DNA from: SXXH01 sp041165735
GTDB lineage: Bacteria; Planctomycetota; UBA1135; GCA-002686595
DNA length: 42,773 nt
NCBI GenBank assembly: GCA_046341775.1
Contig: JBKDQQ010000044.1
Location: forward strand, 1 to 42,773
Reading direction: 5' to 3'
In this document: positions 17,273-25,560 of the stretch, piece after piece
How positions within the stretch are numbered: position 1 is the first letter of the stretch
Layout of the letters: each line of letters begins with the position of its first letter
Translations under genes and position numbers: made by a program
Notes under the pieces: generated by a model
Told to the model about the DNA's origin: nothing
Databases searched by the model: none
What the model saw: the letters and a program-made list of their open reading frames with translations, nothing else

Positions 17273-17470
17273 ATGGCGACTCCCCGCACCTCCCGCACCG
17301 CTGGCGCCAAGGCCGGCAAGGCCGAAGCGGCAGCGGAAGCCAAGCCGTCCGGCCCCGGCCTCGGCATGGTCGAAGCGGTCCAGATCTTCACTGCCCTGAC
17401 CCTCGTCGCGGCCATCATCGTGATGGACATGTACTCCGCGGCGGCCTTCGGCAAGGGCGTGTTCTTCTGA
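17273..17470 (+). CDS. small single-pass membrane protein
   Basis: A 65-residue protein with an Ala/Lys-rich N-terminal half and one membrane helix near the C-terminus (about residues 33-56, VEAVQIFTALTLVAAIIVMD). A good Shine-Dalgarno, AGGAG at 17258-17262, lies ten bases before the ATG. It is probably co-transcribed with the coiled-coil gene 87 bases upstream. Its stop codon is the first codon of a three-fold 15-base tandem repeat, so three in-frame TGA codons follow each other. No family recognised. It may be a partner of the preceding coiled-coil protein. Confidence 0.65.
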   Translation: MATPRTSRTAGAKAGKAEAAAEAKPSGPGLGMVEAVQIFTALTLVAAIIVMDMYSAAAFGKGVFF

Positions 17471-17512
17471 GACACGCTTTCTTGAGACACGCTTTCTTGA
17501 GAAACGCTTTCT
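17468..17512 (+). repeat. three tandem 15-bp repeats carrying the stop codon
   Basis: The unit TGAGACACGCTTTCT occurs at 17468-17482 and 17483-17497, and with one change (TGAGAAACGCTTTCT) at 17498-17512. Being 15 bases long, each unit puts TGA in frame with the small membrane protein gene. T-rich ends (CTTTCT) are unusual in this GC-rich DNA. Confidence 0.9.
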
Positions 17513-17643
17513 CCTGAGCGACGCTCGGCCGAGCACGGTGTTCCCCGCGACGCCGCACTCGACTCGACGCTCCGCATGACCAAGCTGGCGCACGCCAGCC
17601 CGACCGCCTCTCCACCGATGCGGTCCCGGAATCGGTTCCAGAT

Positions 17644-17676
17644 CCCAGGCCAGCACACGCTGGCCTGGGTGCTTTA
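17644..17676 (+). terminator. strong hairpin terminator
   Basis: CCCAGGCCAGC and GCTGGCCTGGG form a perfect 11-bp stem with an ACAC loop (17644-17669), followed by TGCTTTA. The T tract is short but this is the most stable isolated hairpin in the window. It would end transcription from the promoter at 16058, after the small membrane protein gene, and insulate mreB. Confidence 0.75.
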
Positions 17677-17682
17677 ACGGAC

Positions 17683-17712
17683 ATCCCCACGCCGTGCATC
17701 CCCACGCCGTGG
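17683..17712 (+). repeat. 15-bp tandem duplication
   Basis: ATCCCCACGCCGTGC (17683-17697) is followed at once by ATCCCCACGCCGTGG (17698-17712), 14 of 15 bases identical. It is the second 15-bp tandem array within 250 bases, with an unrelated unit sequence. Confidence 0.85.
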
Positions 17713-18144
17713 CTGACGCCGCGCGCGGCGCGCACAAGTCGCGCCACCCACCGGGGTGGTCGCACTTGGTTGCCCCCAGTCCGGCTCGGCGCCAGCGCGA
17801 GCCATCGTGTCTCCGGTCGGCATTGGACCTCACGCGCCTCCATCCGACCGCGAACGACTTCGGCGACTGGGCGACGGGCACGCGGCGTCTAGGGCCGAGG
17901 GCGAGTCGGCGGTCCGAATCCCGTCGGCGCGCATCTGCCCGCGCACCCAGCCAGATCCACCGCGAGTCACGAGTCGGCCATCGTCTTGGTGCGGGCACCG
18001 GTGCGCGGCATGCCACCGCAGCCCGCAGGCAGGCGTGCGCCGGACGGATTCTCGTGCGAAGGCGTTCATTGCGACTTGCTGCCTCGCCTCGTCGACACGC
18101 ATCAGAGGCGCGGGATCGTGCCGAGTCGCACGCTTTGCGGTGGC

Positions 18145-18172
18145 TTGATCGCGCATCGTGGACCGCTAGACT
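18145..18172 (+). promoter_or_regulatory. promoter of the mre operon
   Basis: TTGATC (18145-18150) and TAGACT (18167-18172) are separated by 16 bases. The -10 lies in the recurring GCTAGACTC motif. The start site would be near 18179, giving a leader of about 54 bases before the mreB ATG. Confidence 0.65.
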
Positions 18173-18232
18173 CCGACTGGTCAGGGTCGCGCGCGGGATC
18201 ACGCGCCGCAGGCCCCGCGAGAACGGCACCGG

Positions 18233-19297
18233 ATGAGCTCGGTCTTCAAACCTCTGCAATGGGCCCTAGGCCGCTTCTCGGTCGACATGGGCATCGACCT
18301 CGGCACGGCGAACACGCTGGTGAGCGTGCGCGGCCGCGGCATCGTGCTCAATGAACCGAGCGTCGTCGCCGTCGACAAGTCGACCGGCGAAGTGCTCAAC
18401 AACGGCATGGCGGTCGGCATCGAAGCCAAGGCGATGCTCGGCAAGACTCCCGGCACCATCGAAGCCATTCGTCCGTTGAAGAACGGCGTGATCGCCGACT
18501 TCGACGTGACGGAGAAGATGCTGCGCTACTTCATCACGAAGGTCCACGCCGGGCGCAACTGGGTCAAGCCGCGAGTCGTCATCGCCGTGCCCGTCGGCAT
18601 CACCGCCGTCGAGCGGCGCGCCGTGATCAACAGCGCCGAACGCGCGGGCGCGCGCAACGTGTACCTGATCGACGAGCCCTTGGCGGCGGGACTGGGCATC
18701 GACCTGCCCGTGCGCGAACCGCATGGTTCCTTGATCATCGACATCGGCGGCGGCACGACGGACATCGCGGTGCTGGCGCTGGGCGAGATGGTCGTGGCGA
18801 CGAGCTTGCGCGTCGCCGGCGACCACATGGACGAGGCGATCATCAACCACCTGCGACGCCACCACAACCTGCTCATCGGCGAGCAGTCGGCCGAGCGCAT
18901 CAAGTTGACGATCGGCTCGGCCTGGCCGATGAAGACCGAGCTGTCGATGGAGGTGAAGGGGCGCGACAGCGTGACCGGCTTGCCGCGCAAGACGACGGTC
19001 ACCTCGATCGAAATCCGCGAGGCGCTGACCGCGCCGGTGCGGCAGATCTGCGAGGCCGTGCGCGGCGTGCTCGAAGAGGCGCCGCCCGAGTTGTCCGCGG
19101 ATCTCGTCGACCAGGGCTTGACGCTCTGCGGAGGCGGTTCGTTGCTCTACGGCCTGCCCGAGGCGATCTCGGAGTCGCTGTCCATCCCGGCGCGCGTGGC
19201 CGACGATCCCTTGACGGCGGTGGCGCGCGGCACCGGCGTGTTCCTCGAGAACCTCGAAGTGTTCGCGCCCGTCTTGTCGTCGGGCGACGACGACTGA
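18233..19297 (+). CDS. mreB: rod-shape-determining protein MreB
   Basis: MreB is the bacterial actin that organises the cell-wall elongation machine under the inner membrane. The 354 residues hold the actin-fold nucleotide motifs: GIDLGTANTLV at 20-30, IDIGGGTTDIAVL in the middle, and LCGGGSLLYGLPEAI near the C-terminus. An N-terminal stretch with hydrophobic residues (SVFKPLQWALGRF) could serve as the membrane-binding amphipathic helix. Length is typical. The gene opens a five-gene elongasome operon, with its own promoter and a terminator-isolated upstream region. Many planctomycetes lack classical division genes, so an intact mre operon is informative about cell-wall growth here. Confidence 0.97.
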   Translation: MSSVFKPLQWALGRFSVDMGIDLGTANTLVSVRGRGIVLNEPSVVAVDKSTGEVLNNGMAVGIEAKAMLGKTPGTIEAIRPLKNGVIADFDVTEKMLRYFITKVHAGRNWVKPRVVIAVPVGITAVERRAVINSAERAGARNVYLIDEPLAAGLGIDLPVREPHGSLIIDIGGGTTDIAVLALGEMVVATSLRVAGDHMDEAIINHLRRHHNLLIGEQSAERIKLTIGSAWPMKTELSMEVKGRDSVTGLPRKTTVTSIEIREALTAPVRQICEAVRGVLEEAPPELSADLVDQGLTLCGGGSLLYGLPEAISESLSIPARVADDPLTAVARGTGVFLENLEVFAPVLSSGDDD

Positions 19298-19370
19298 GCA
19301 ACCGACGCGGCGCCGCGCGCTACACGCCTCGCGCGGCGCGGACGCGGGGAGGGCGGGCGGAGGCTCGATC

Positions 19371-20735
19371 GTGACCGGCTGGCTGCGCTCGCGCACGCTG
19401 CAGTTCGTGGCGCTACTGGCGCTGTGCGCCCTCGCCTTGCGGCGGGTGGAAGGGTTGGAGCGCGCCTGCGCGTGGCTGCTCGCGCCATCGGCCTCCATCG
19501 CGTCCGTCCTCGCGCCATTCGAGTTCGGTCGCGAGGTGCGGGCCGCCGACGCGGAACTCGAGGCGGCATCGCGCGAAGTGCGGGCCTTGTATGCGCGAAA
19601 CGTGCTGCCCGACGAGGCGCAGTTGCGCGCAGGACGCGCCTTCGTGGCCTGCGAAGTCGTGGCGCGCGTCCCGGGAGCGCCGGATCGCGTGCTGGTGCGG
19701 GCCGAGGACCATCTCGCCGTGCGGGTCGGCGATCCCGCGACGCTCCGAGGGCACTACCTCGGTCGCGTGGCGGCCGAGCGCGATGGCGAGTGGGAGATCG
19801 AACTCGCCACGGCGCGCGACCACCGGGTGGGCGCGGTGGCGCGCGCGGAGGACGAGGTCGCCCGCCTCGTCGTCGGCGGCCTGCGCCGCGCGCCTTCCGA
19901 GGATGGCGCCGCGCTGCTGGCGGCCTGGGCCCTCGACGACCACGACCTCGACGGCGCGCTCGTGCGCGTGCAGGAATCCGCCAGCGGCTCCGCCGCGCTG
20001 CATGGCCCGGAGCTCGCCAGCGCGCAGCGCGCCAACGGCTACTTGCTGGGCGAACTGCGCGCGCCGCGACGTGGAGCAGCGCTGCCGCCGGGCGTGCGCA
20101 CCGAGCTCGATTGGGAGCACGGGCTGCACCACTTGGCGATCCTCGTCGATCCGCGCGCGACGCAGGACGCCGCCACGCGCGTCGATGCGCGCGACCCGCT
20201 GGATCCGCGGCGCTGGATGGAGCTCGAGACCGTGGCGCGCCGCGCGGCGACACCCGGCCGCTCGGTCCAGCGTGTCAAGGATCCTGGACAACTGCGCGTG
20301 GGTGCGGCCGTGGCCGACGGACTGCGGCTGCGCGGCCGCGTCGAGCGCGTCGCGAGCGGCGTGGCGGACGTGGCCCTGCTGGAGGACCCGCGCTGCGCCG
20401 TGGAGGCGCTTGCCGTCGTCGACGCCGCGCGCGTCGTGTCGCTGGGCAGCTTGCGCGGGGCGGGCCGCGTCGACCCCGGCTCCGTGCTGCTCGCCTGCGA
20501 CGTGGCGGCCTTGCAGCGGCTGCGCGCGGCCATGGAGCGCGCGCCCGACGCGTCCGTCTCGGTGTGGACCGCGGGCAGCGAACGCGGCGTGCCCGCTGCC
20601 CTGCTGGTGGGCGAGCTGCTGCCCCAGCCCGGTGGCGGTCGCGCCTTGCGCATCGCGCACGCGGAAGGAACGACGCGGCCGAGCCTCGCGTGGACTGAAC
20701 AGGGCGCGCAGTCGCCGGAGGTCGCGGCGCGATGA
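19371..20735 (+). CDS. mreC: rod-shape-determining protein MreC (extended)
   Basis: MreC is the periplasmic scaffold that links MreB to PBP2 and RodA. The 454-residue product has an N-terminal membrane helix (about 10-24), a short coiled coil (about 45-75), and a beta-domain with VVARVPGAPDRVLVRAEDHLAVRVGD-type sequence followed by YLGRVAAERDGEWEIELAT and HRVGAVA. That is the order of MreC, although identity to model proteins looks low. It continues for about 200 residues beyond the usual end. The start is a GTG with GGAGG (19359-19363) seven bases upstream. Its position between mreB and mreD, overlapping mreD by four bases, supports the call. Confidence 0.8.
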   Translation: MTGWLRSRTLQFVALLALCALALRRVEGLERACAWLLAPSASIASVLAPFEFGREVRAADAELEAASREVRALYARNVLPDEAQLRAGRAFVACEVVARVPGAPDRVLVRAEDHLAVRVGDPATLRGHYLGRVAAERDGEWEIELATARDHRVGAVARAEDEVARLVVGGLRRAPSEDGAALLAAWALDDHDLDGALVRVQESASGSAALHGPELASAQRANGYLLGELRAPRRGAALPPGVRTELDWEHGLHHLAILVDPRATQDAATRVDARDPLDPRRWMELETVARRAATPGRSVQRVKDPGQLRVGAAVADGLRLRGRVERVASGVADVALLEDPRCAVEALAVVDAARVVSLGSLRGAGRVDPGSVLLACDVAALQRLRAAMERAPDASVSVWTAGSERGVPAALLVGELLPQPGGGRALRIAHAEGTTRPSLAWTEQGAQSPEVAAR

Positions 20736-21247
20736 GTCCCGTGCGTTGGCTCTCCATCGCGTTGTTCGCGTGCGTGCTCGCGTGGCTCGCGCTGCTGGAA
20801 TCCGCGGCGCGCCCGCACCTCGGCGGTTGGACGCCGAATCTGTCCTTGGTGGCGGCGCTGGCGGTGCTGGCGCGAGCCGAGGACCGCGACGGATGGTGGC
20901 TCTGCGCCGCGCTGCTGTGGGCGCGCGGCATCGTCGCCGCCGAACCAGCGGCAGTGGTCGTCGCCGGGACGGCTTGCGTGGCGTGGGGCGCATTCGTGGC
21001 GCGCGGCGCGTTCGACCTTGCCGGCCCCGCCGGACGCGCGCTCGCCGCCGCGCTCGCCAGCCTCTGGCTCGGGGGCCTGTCGGCGTTGTCGCACCTCGCG
21101 GCCGACGACGGCTCGAGCGGCCTCGCCATGGCGGCCGGCGTCGATGCGCTCCGTTCGGCCGTCGGCAGCGGGCTCTTCGCGTTGCTGCTCGGCGGACTGC
21201 TCCAAGCCCTGCCCGGTCTCGGTCCCTTGGCGCGGAGGGCCGCATGA
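20732..21247 (+). CDS. mreD: MreD-like membrane protein
   Basis: A 171-residue, very hydrophobic protein with about five membrane segments and almost no soluble part, the size and shape of MreD. The N-terminal helix is followed by RPHLGGWTPNLSLVAALAVL, matching the usual MreD pattern of a first helix, a Pro-rich turn and a second helix. The call rests mainly on position: its ATG overlaps the mreC stop, and its stop overlaps the PBP2 start (ATGA in both cases). Confidence 0.75.
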   Translation: MSPVRWLSIALFACVLAWLALLESAARPHLGGWTPNLSLVAALAVLARAEDRDGWWLCAALLWARGIVAAEPAAVVVAGTACVAWGAFVARGAFDLAGPAGRALAAALASLWLGGLSALSHLAADDGSSGLAMAAGVDALRSAVGSGLFALLLGGLLQALPGLGPLARRAA

Positions 21248-24200
21248 GCGCTTGGCGCCAACGCACCCTCGTGGCCGTGTTCCTGCTGGCCTTGGGCGCC
21301 GTCGTCGCGCGCTTGGCCCAGATCCAGTTGCACGAACGCGAGCTGTGGGCGGGCCAGGCGGCCGCGATGACCAGCGAGACGCGCGTCGTGCCCGCGCGTC
21401 GCGGCACGATCTACACGCGCGACATGGCGGTGCTCGCCGAGGACGAGGAGCGCTGGCAGGTCGAGTGGATCCAGCGCGATTGGCGGCGCGGCAGCGCGCT
21501 CGGCCAGGCGGCCCACGCGTGGTCGGCCCTGCATGGCCGCGGCGTCGGCTACTTGGAGGCGTGGAGCACCGGCGCGGTGGCGGCGACGCGACTGCTCGAG
21601 TGCAGTCCGGCGGAACTCGACGCGTGGGCGCAGGGCGCGGCGTTGGAGCGCCTCGGACTCGACGCCTCGGCCGAGCCGCGCATGGAGTGGCGCTCGTCGC
21701 GCGCCTCGGACGTGCGCTTCTACGCGCTCCGCCTGCTGGAGGCGACGCGCGAGGAGGAGCGCGCCGTGCGGTTGCTGCGGCGCGAAGGGCCGGTGCGCGA
21801 GACGTGGCTCGAATTGGTGGCGCGGCTGCGCGGGGTCGAGCCCGGGGCGTTGCGCGAGTCCGTCGAAAGGCGCTTCGCGCGCGAGGCGCGGCAGTTCGCG
21901 GCCCTGGCGCTGCGCATCGATTCCGACGGCTTGTCGCTGCGCGGCGAGGAGGAGGTCGACGCGTCGGCCGCCTCCTCGGGCGGAGCGCCCGAGGAGCGGC
22001 TCCTGGCGCGCATGCAGGCCCTGCGCGAAGCCCGCGAGGACGCGCAGGCGGACGCGATGTTCGCGCTGGCGTTGGGCTTCGAGCCGTCGCGCTTGCCGAC
22101 GCGCGTGCTGGTCGAGGAACTCGACACGCGCTTCCTGGCGCGCGCCTTGCGGTTCGACGACGCGCGCCACGCGCGCTGGTTGGCGGGACGGGCGGCGCGG
22201 CGGCGCGAGGAGGTGGCGGGCGTGCTGGTTCCTCGCGCGTTGGCGCGCGCCGCCAACGAACGCGACGAGCGCGCGATGGAGCGCTCGCTGCTCGACTCGC
22301 TGGCGCGCATGCTGGCCGCGGGCGGCGACGCCGGCGCGGTGGCGCGCGAGGGTTGGAGGGCGTTGGAGGAGCCGAGCGTGCTGCGCGCGCTCGACGAGTG
22401 CTTGGAGGGCGATCCGTGCGATCGCGACGGCCTGCCGACGGCAGGCCTGCCCTTCGTCGACGAGGACTGGCGCGACCTGGCCGCCGACGCGCTGGCGGAC
22501 GAGTCGACTCCGCCGTGGACCGCGTTGGCGCTGCTCGAGGCCTTCGCCGTCAATCCGCTGGTCGACGCGCGCGCGGTACCGTCCCTCGACGAGTCGCGCG
22601 AGCGCTGGAGCGCCATCGCGCAATCCGCGCGCGGACTCGAAGGCCCCGACGGAGTCGAGGCGTGCTTGCGGATCGCGACCACCTTGGAGGACCGCCACGA
22701 CGAGGCGGTCGAGCGGTTGTTCGCGCGCGGATGCGAGCCCGGCGACGGGCCGAGGTCCATCCAACCCGCGCGCATCGCGCGCGCCTTGCAGCACGAGTCC
22801 TACCTGGGCGTGGACCTCGCCTCGCGGCCAGCGGTCTTCGTCGGCGAGCCCTCCTACGAACTGGTGCACGCCTTGGTGCGCGATCGACGCGCGCATCCGG
22901 GCTTCGAAGTGCGCGAGGTGATGCGCCGCAGGCGTCCGGCCGCGGACGCCAACGGCACGCCGCTCGCGTCCGCGTTGCTGGGCCGCGTGGGCCGGCCCAG
23001 CCTGCGCGAGCTGCTGGCCTTCGAGGGCGTGGACGGCGTCGTCGGCCGCCGCGCGCGCGAGGCGGAGTGGGTCGGGCGCAGCGGCGTCGAAGCCTGGCTC
23101 GACACGGCGCTGCGCGGCAGCTTCGGCGTGCACGAAGTCGAGGGCTTGGCCGAGCGCGCCCGTCCTGCGCGCGTCGCCTCCAGCGCGCCGCGCGACGGCG
23201 CCGAGGTCGTGCTCACGATCGATGCCCGCCTGCAGATCGCGGCGCAGGAGACCTTGGCGCATCCGGTGCCGCCTCCGCTGGGGGACGACACGGACGCCTT
23301 GTGGTTCGAGCATCCGGTGGGGGCGATCATCCTGTGCGACGTCGACGGCGCGGTGCTCGCGGCCGCCTCCGAGCCGGGCGTCGACGGCCTCGCGCCGGCG
23401 CCCGGTCGCGGGCCGGCGCGCTCGAGCGCGCGCGAGCGCGTCTTCCACCGTCCGGTCTTCAATCCGCCCGGCAGCGTGTTCAAGCCCTTCGTGGCGGCGT
23501 GGGCGCTGGACCACCTCTCGTTCGACGAGAAGCGCTCCTTGCCCTGCACCGGCCGCTTCGACTCCATCGCCTGCAACGGCGTGCACTCCGCCTGCGACTT
23601 GCGCAGGGCGCTCGTCGTGTCGTGCAACTCCTACTTCGCGCAGATGGGGCTCGAGTACCCGCCCGAGGGCCTCTTGAGGATGGCGCGCGAGTTCGGCTTC
23701 GGCGCGCCCACCGGGGCCTTCGACGTGGCTGGATTCGGAGCGGGCGATGCGCGCGAGGACTGGAGCCTGCATGCCGGCTTGTCGGACGCGAAGGTGCTCG
23801 ATCGGCTCGGGGCGCGCTTCGATCGCGTCAGGTTCCCGAACGGCCTGCAGGTGGTGGAGGCGACCCCCGCGCAGGTGGCGCGCGCCATGTGCGGCCTCGC
23901 CACGGGGGTGCTGCCGGAGCTGCGCGTGGTCGCGAGCATCGGCGGACGCGAAACGCCCGTGCGCGGTCGGGCGTTGGCGATCGAGGACTCCGCGCTGGGC
24001 TTCGTGCGCGCCGCCATGGAGGGCGTGGTCGAGGACCCCTCGGGCTCGGCCCACGGCAAGGGCCTCGACGAACGCACGCTGGGCTTCAGGCTCGCCGCCA
24101 AGACGGGCTCGGCGGACATCGGTCCGATCCGCGAACACGCCGGGCTGTCGGCGGCCGATCGCGCCGACAAGCAGGCCGGCAAGCAGCGCAAGCACGCCTG

Positions 24201-24357
24201 GATCGGCGGCTGGTTCCCGGCCGAGCGTCCGCGCTTCGTCGTCGTGGCGTACTTGTGCGACACGACCGAGACCGCGGGCCGCACGGCGGCCTTCGTGGTC
24301 GCGCAGTTCCTGCGCCACGAGGCCGTGCGCGCGCTGGTGGAGGATGCGCGCCAATGA
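21244..24357 (+). CDS. mrdA: penicillin-binding protein 2, greatly enlarged
   Basis: PBP2 is the transpeptidase that cross-links new peptidoglycan during elongation. The 1037-residue protein has an N-terminal membrane helix (about 8-25), the class B start RRGTIYTRD near residue 58, and a complete transpeptidase domain: Ser744-Val-Phe-Lys747 in PPGSVFKPF, Ser793-Cys-Asn795 and Lys953-Thr-Gly. The spacing within the catalytic domain is normal. The region between membrane helix and catalytic domain is not: the active Ser is at 744 rather than about 330 in E. coli, so around 400 extra residues, mostly charged helices rich in Arg, Glu and Ala, lie in the pedestal. It overlaps mreD and rodA by four bases each. 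Confidence 0.92.
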   Translation: MSAWRQRTLVAVFLLALGAVVARLAQIQLHERELWAGQAAAMTSETRVVPARRGTIYTRDMAVLAEDEERWQVEWIQRDWRRGSALGQAAHAWSALHGRGVGYLEAWSTGAVAATRLLECSPAELDAWAQGAALERLGLDASAEPRMEWRSSRASDVRFYALRLLEATREEERAVRLLRREGPVRETWLELVARLRGVEPGALRESVERRFAREARQFAALALRIDSDGLSLRGEEEVDASAASSGGAPEERLLARMQALREAREDAQADAMFALALGFEPSRLPTRVLVEELDTRFLARALRFDDARHARWLAGRAARRREEVAGVLVPRALARAANERDERAMERSLLDSLARMLAAGGDAGAVAREGWRALEEPSVLRALDECLEGDPCDRDGLPTAGLPFVDEDWRDLAADALADESTPPWTALALLEAFAVNPLVDARAVPSLDESRERWSAIAQSARGLEGPDGVEACLRIATTLEDRHDEAVERLFARGCEPGDGPRSIQPARIARALQHESYLGVDLASRPAVFVGEPSYELVHALVRDRRAHPGFEVREVMRRRRPAADANGTPLASALLGRVGRPSLRELLAFEGVDGVVGRRAREAEWVGRSGVEAWLDTALRGSFGVHEVEGLAERARPARVASSAPRDGAEVVLTIDARLQIAAQETLAHPVPPPLGDDTDALWFEHPVGAIILCDVDGAVLAAASEPGVDGLAPAPGRGPARSSARERVFHRPVFNPPGSVFKPFVAAWALDHLSFDEKRSLPCTGRFDSIACNGVHSACDLRRALVVSCNSYFAQMGLEYPPEGLLRMAREFGFGAPTGAFDVAGFGAGDAREDWSLHAGLSDAKVLDRLGARFDRVRFPNGLQVVEATPAQVARAMCGLATGVLPELRVVASIGGRETPVRGRALAIEDSALGFVRAAMEGVVEDPSGSAHGKGLDERTLGFRLAAKTGSADIGPIREHAGLSAADRADKQAGKQRKHAWIGGWFPAERPRFVVVAYLCDTTETAGRTAAFVVAQFLRHEAVRALVEDARQ

Positions 24358-25550
24358 GCGGCGAGGCGAAGCGGCAGGATCCCTTGGCGCGCGTGCTGTC
24401 GCTCAAGTCCGTGCGCTGGTTCGAGCTCGACTGGCACGTCGCGCTGCTGGCGCTGGCCTTGGCCGCCATCGGCATGGTCCATGTGCATTCCATCGCGGAA
24501 GCCGACGAGCTGCACCAGCGCGCCGGAGTCGACTGGGGCGGCCACGTGCAGAAGTTGTGCGTCGCCCTGCCCTTCTTCGTGCTGGCGTTGGCGGCCCGCG
24601 CGCGTTGGCTGGCGCGCAACGCGGGTCGGATCTGGCTGGCGGCCATGGTCCTGATGGTGCTCGTGTTCGTCGTCGGCGACGTGCGCAACGGCGCGCGCAG
24701 GTGGATCCAGCTGCCGCTGGGCTTCGACCTGCAACCCTCGGAGCTCGCCAAGCCCGCGCTGGTGCTGGCGCTGGCCGCGGCGCTGGCCTCGACCAAGCTC
24801 AAGAGCGGCCGCGACTGGATGCGCGTGGCGCCGATCATGCTGGTGCCCATCGCCTTGACCGCCCTGCAACCCGACCTGGGCACCGCCATGACCATGGTGC
24901 CGGTCAGCCTCGGCATGCTGTGGGCGGCGGGAGCGTCGTGGCGCCTGTACGCGGCCTTGTTCGTCGGCGGACCGCTGCTCGCGCTGCTCGCGGCCGGCAC
25001 CGGATTCCTGCTGCACGACTACCAGTTGCAGCGCGTGCGCACCTGGCTCGAGTCGTGGAACGCGCAGGACCTGCTCGAGGCGAAGAACGGCGCGGCGTTC
25101 CACGCGTACCACGCGCGGGTCGCCATCGGCAACGGCGGCTGGACGGGCACCGGACTCGGCGAGGGAGTGGCGAACCGCACGGCCTACCTGCCGGAGCGCG
25201 ACTGCGACTCGATCTTCGCGGTGGTCGCGGAGGAGGGCGGGTTCGTCGGAGCGCTGCTCGTGCTGCTCGTCTACGCCTTGTTCGTCGTCTCGCTGTTCGG
25301 CAGCGCGAGCGCCTTGCGCGACCGCTTCTCGCGGCTCGCCGTGACGGGCATCGCCATCTACTTCGGCGCGCACCTGGTCGTCAACACGGGCGTCAACCTC
25401 GGCCTCGTGCCGTTGACCGGGTTGACGCTGCCGTTCTTCTCGACGGGCGGCTCGTCGATGCTCGCCAGTTGGGCGATGCTCGGATTGGCGCTCGGCTTGT
25501 GCGCGAGTCGCGTTCCCACGCTCGACGGCGACAGCTTCCACCGCGCGTGA
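24354..25550 (+). CDS. rodA: peptidoglycan polymerase RodA (SEDS family)
   Basis: RodA is the SEDS glycosyltransferase that polymerises lipid II together with PBP2. The 398-residue protein has about ten membrane segments and the family landmarks GARRWIQLPLGFDLQPSELAK, ALQPDLGTAMTMVP with the expected Asp, DSIFAVVAEEGGFVG, and NTGVNLGLVPLTGLTLPFFS near the C-terminus followed by GGSSM. All are conserved in SEDS proteins. Its start overlaps the mrdA stop, so polymerase and cross-linker are translated as a pair. It ends ten bases before the convergent permease gene. Confidence 0.96.
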   Translation: MSGEAKRQDPLARVLSLKSVRWFELDWHVALLALALAAIGMVHVHSIAEADELHQRAGVDWGGHVQKLCVALPFFVLALAARARWLARNAGRIWLAAMVLMVLVFVVGDVRNGARRWIQLPLGFDLQPSELAKPALVLALAAALASTKLKSGRDWMRVAPIMLVPIALTALQPDLGTAMTMVPVSLGMLWAAGASWRLYAALFVGGPLLALLAAGTGFLLHDYQLQRVRTWLESWNAQDLLEAKNGAAFHAYHARVAIGNGGWTGTGLGEGVANRTAYLPERDCDSIFAVVAEEGGFVGALLVLLVYALFVVSLFGSASALRDRFSRLAVTGIAIYFGAHLVVNTGVNLGLVPLTGLTLPFFSTGGSSMLASWAMLGLALGLCASRVPTLDGDSFHRA

Positions 25551-25560
25551 GCGCGCGCCC

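Larger units (their letters stand above)
17471..18232. other. long intergenic region upstream of mreB
   Basis: About 760 bases without a supported gene. From left to right it holds the tandem 15-bp repeats, a small GCTGGC/GCCAGC stem at 17584-17599, a strong terminator hairpin (17644-17676), a second 15-bp tandem duplication (17683-17712), roughly 430 bases in which I see nothing definite, and the mreB promoter (18145-18172). Open frames on both strands here look like GC artefacts. A T-loop-like string at 17911-17922 does not fold into a tRNA. Confidence 0.6.

Noticed and set aside
17468..17712. CRISPR array
   Set aside because: The repeats are 15 bases, directly abutting without spacers, of two unrelated units, and no cas genes are present.
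17911..17922. tRNA T-loop (GGTCCGAATCCC)
   Set aside because: The flanking five-base stem does not pair and no acceptor, D or anticodon arm can be built around it. No other tRNA or rRNA was seen in the window.
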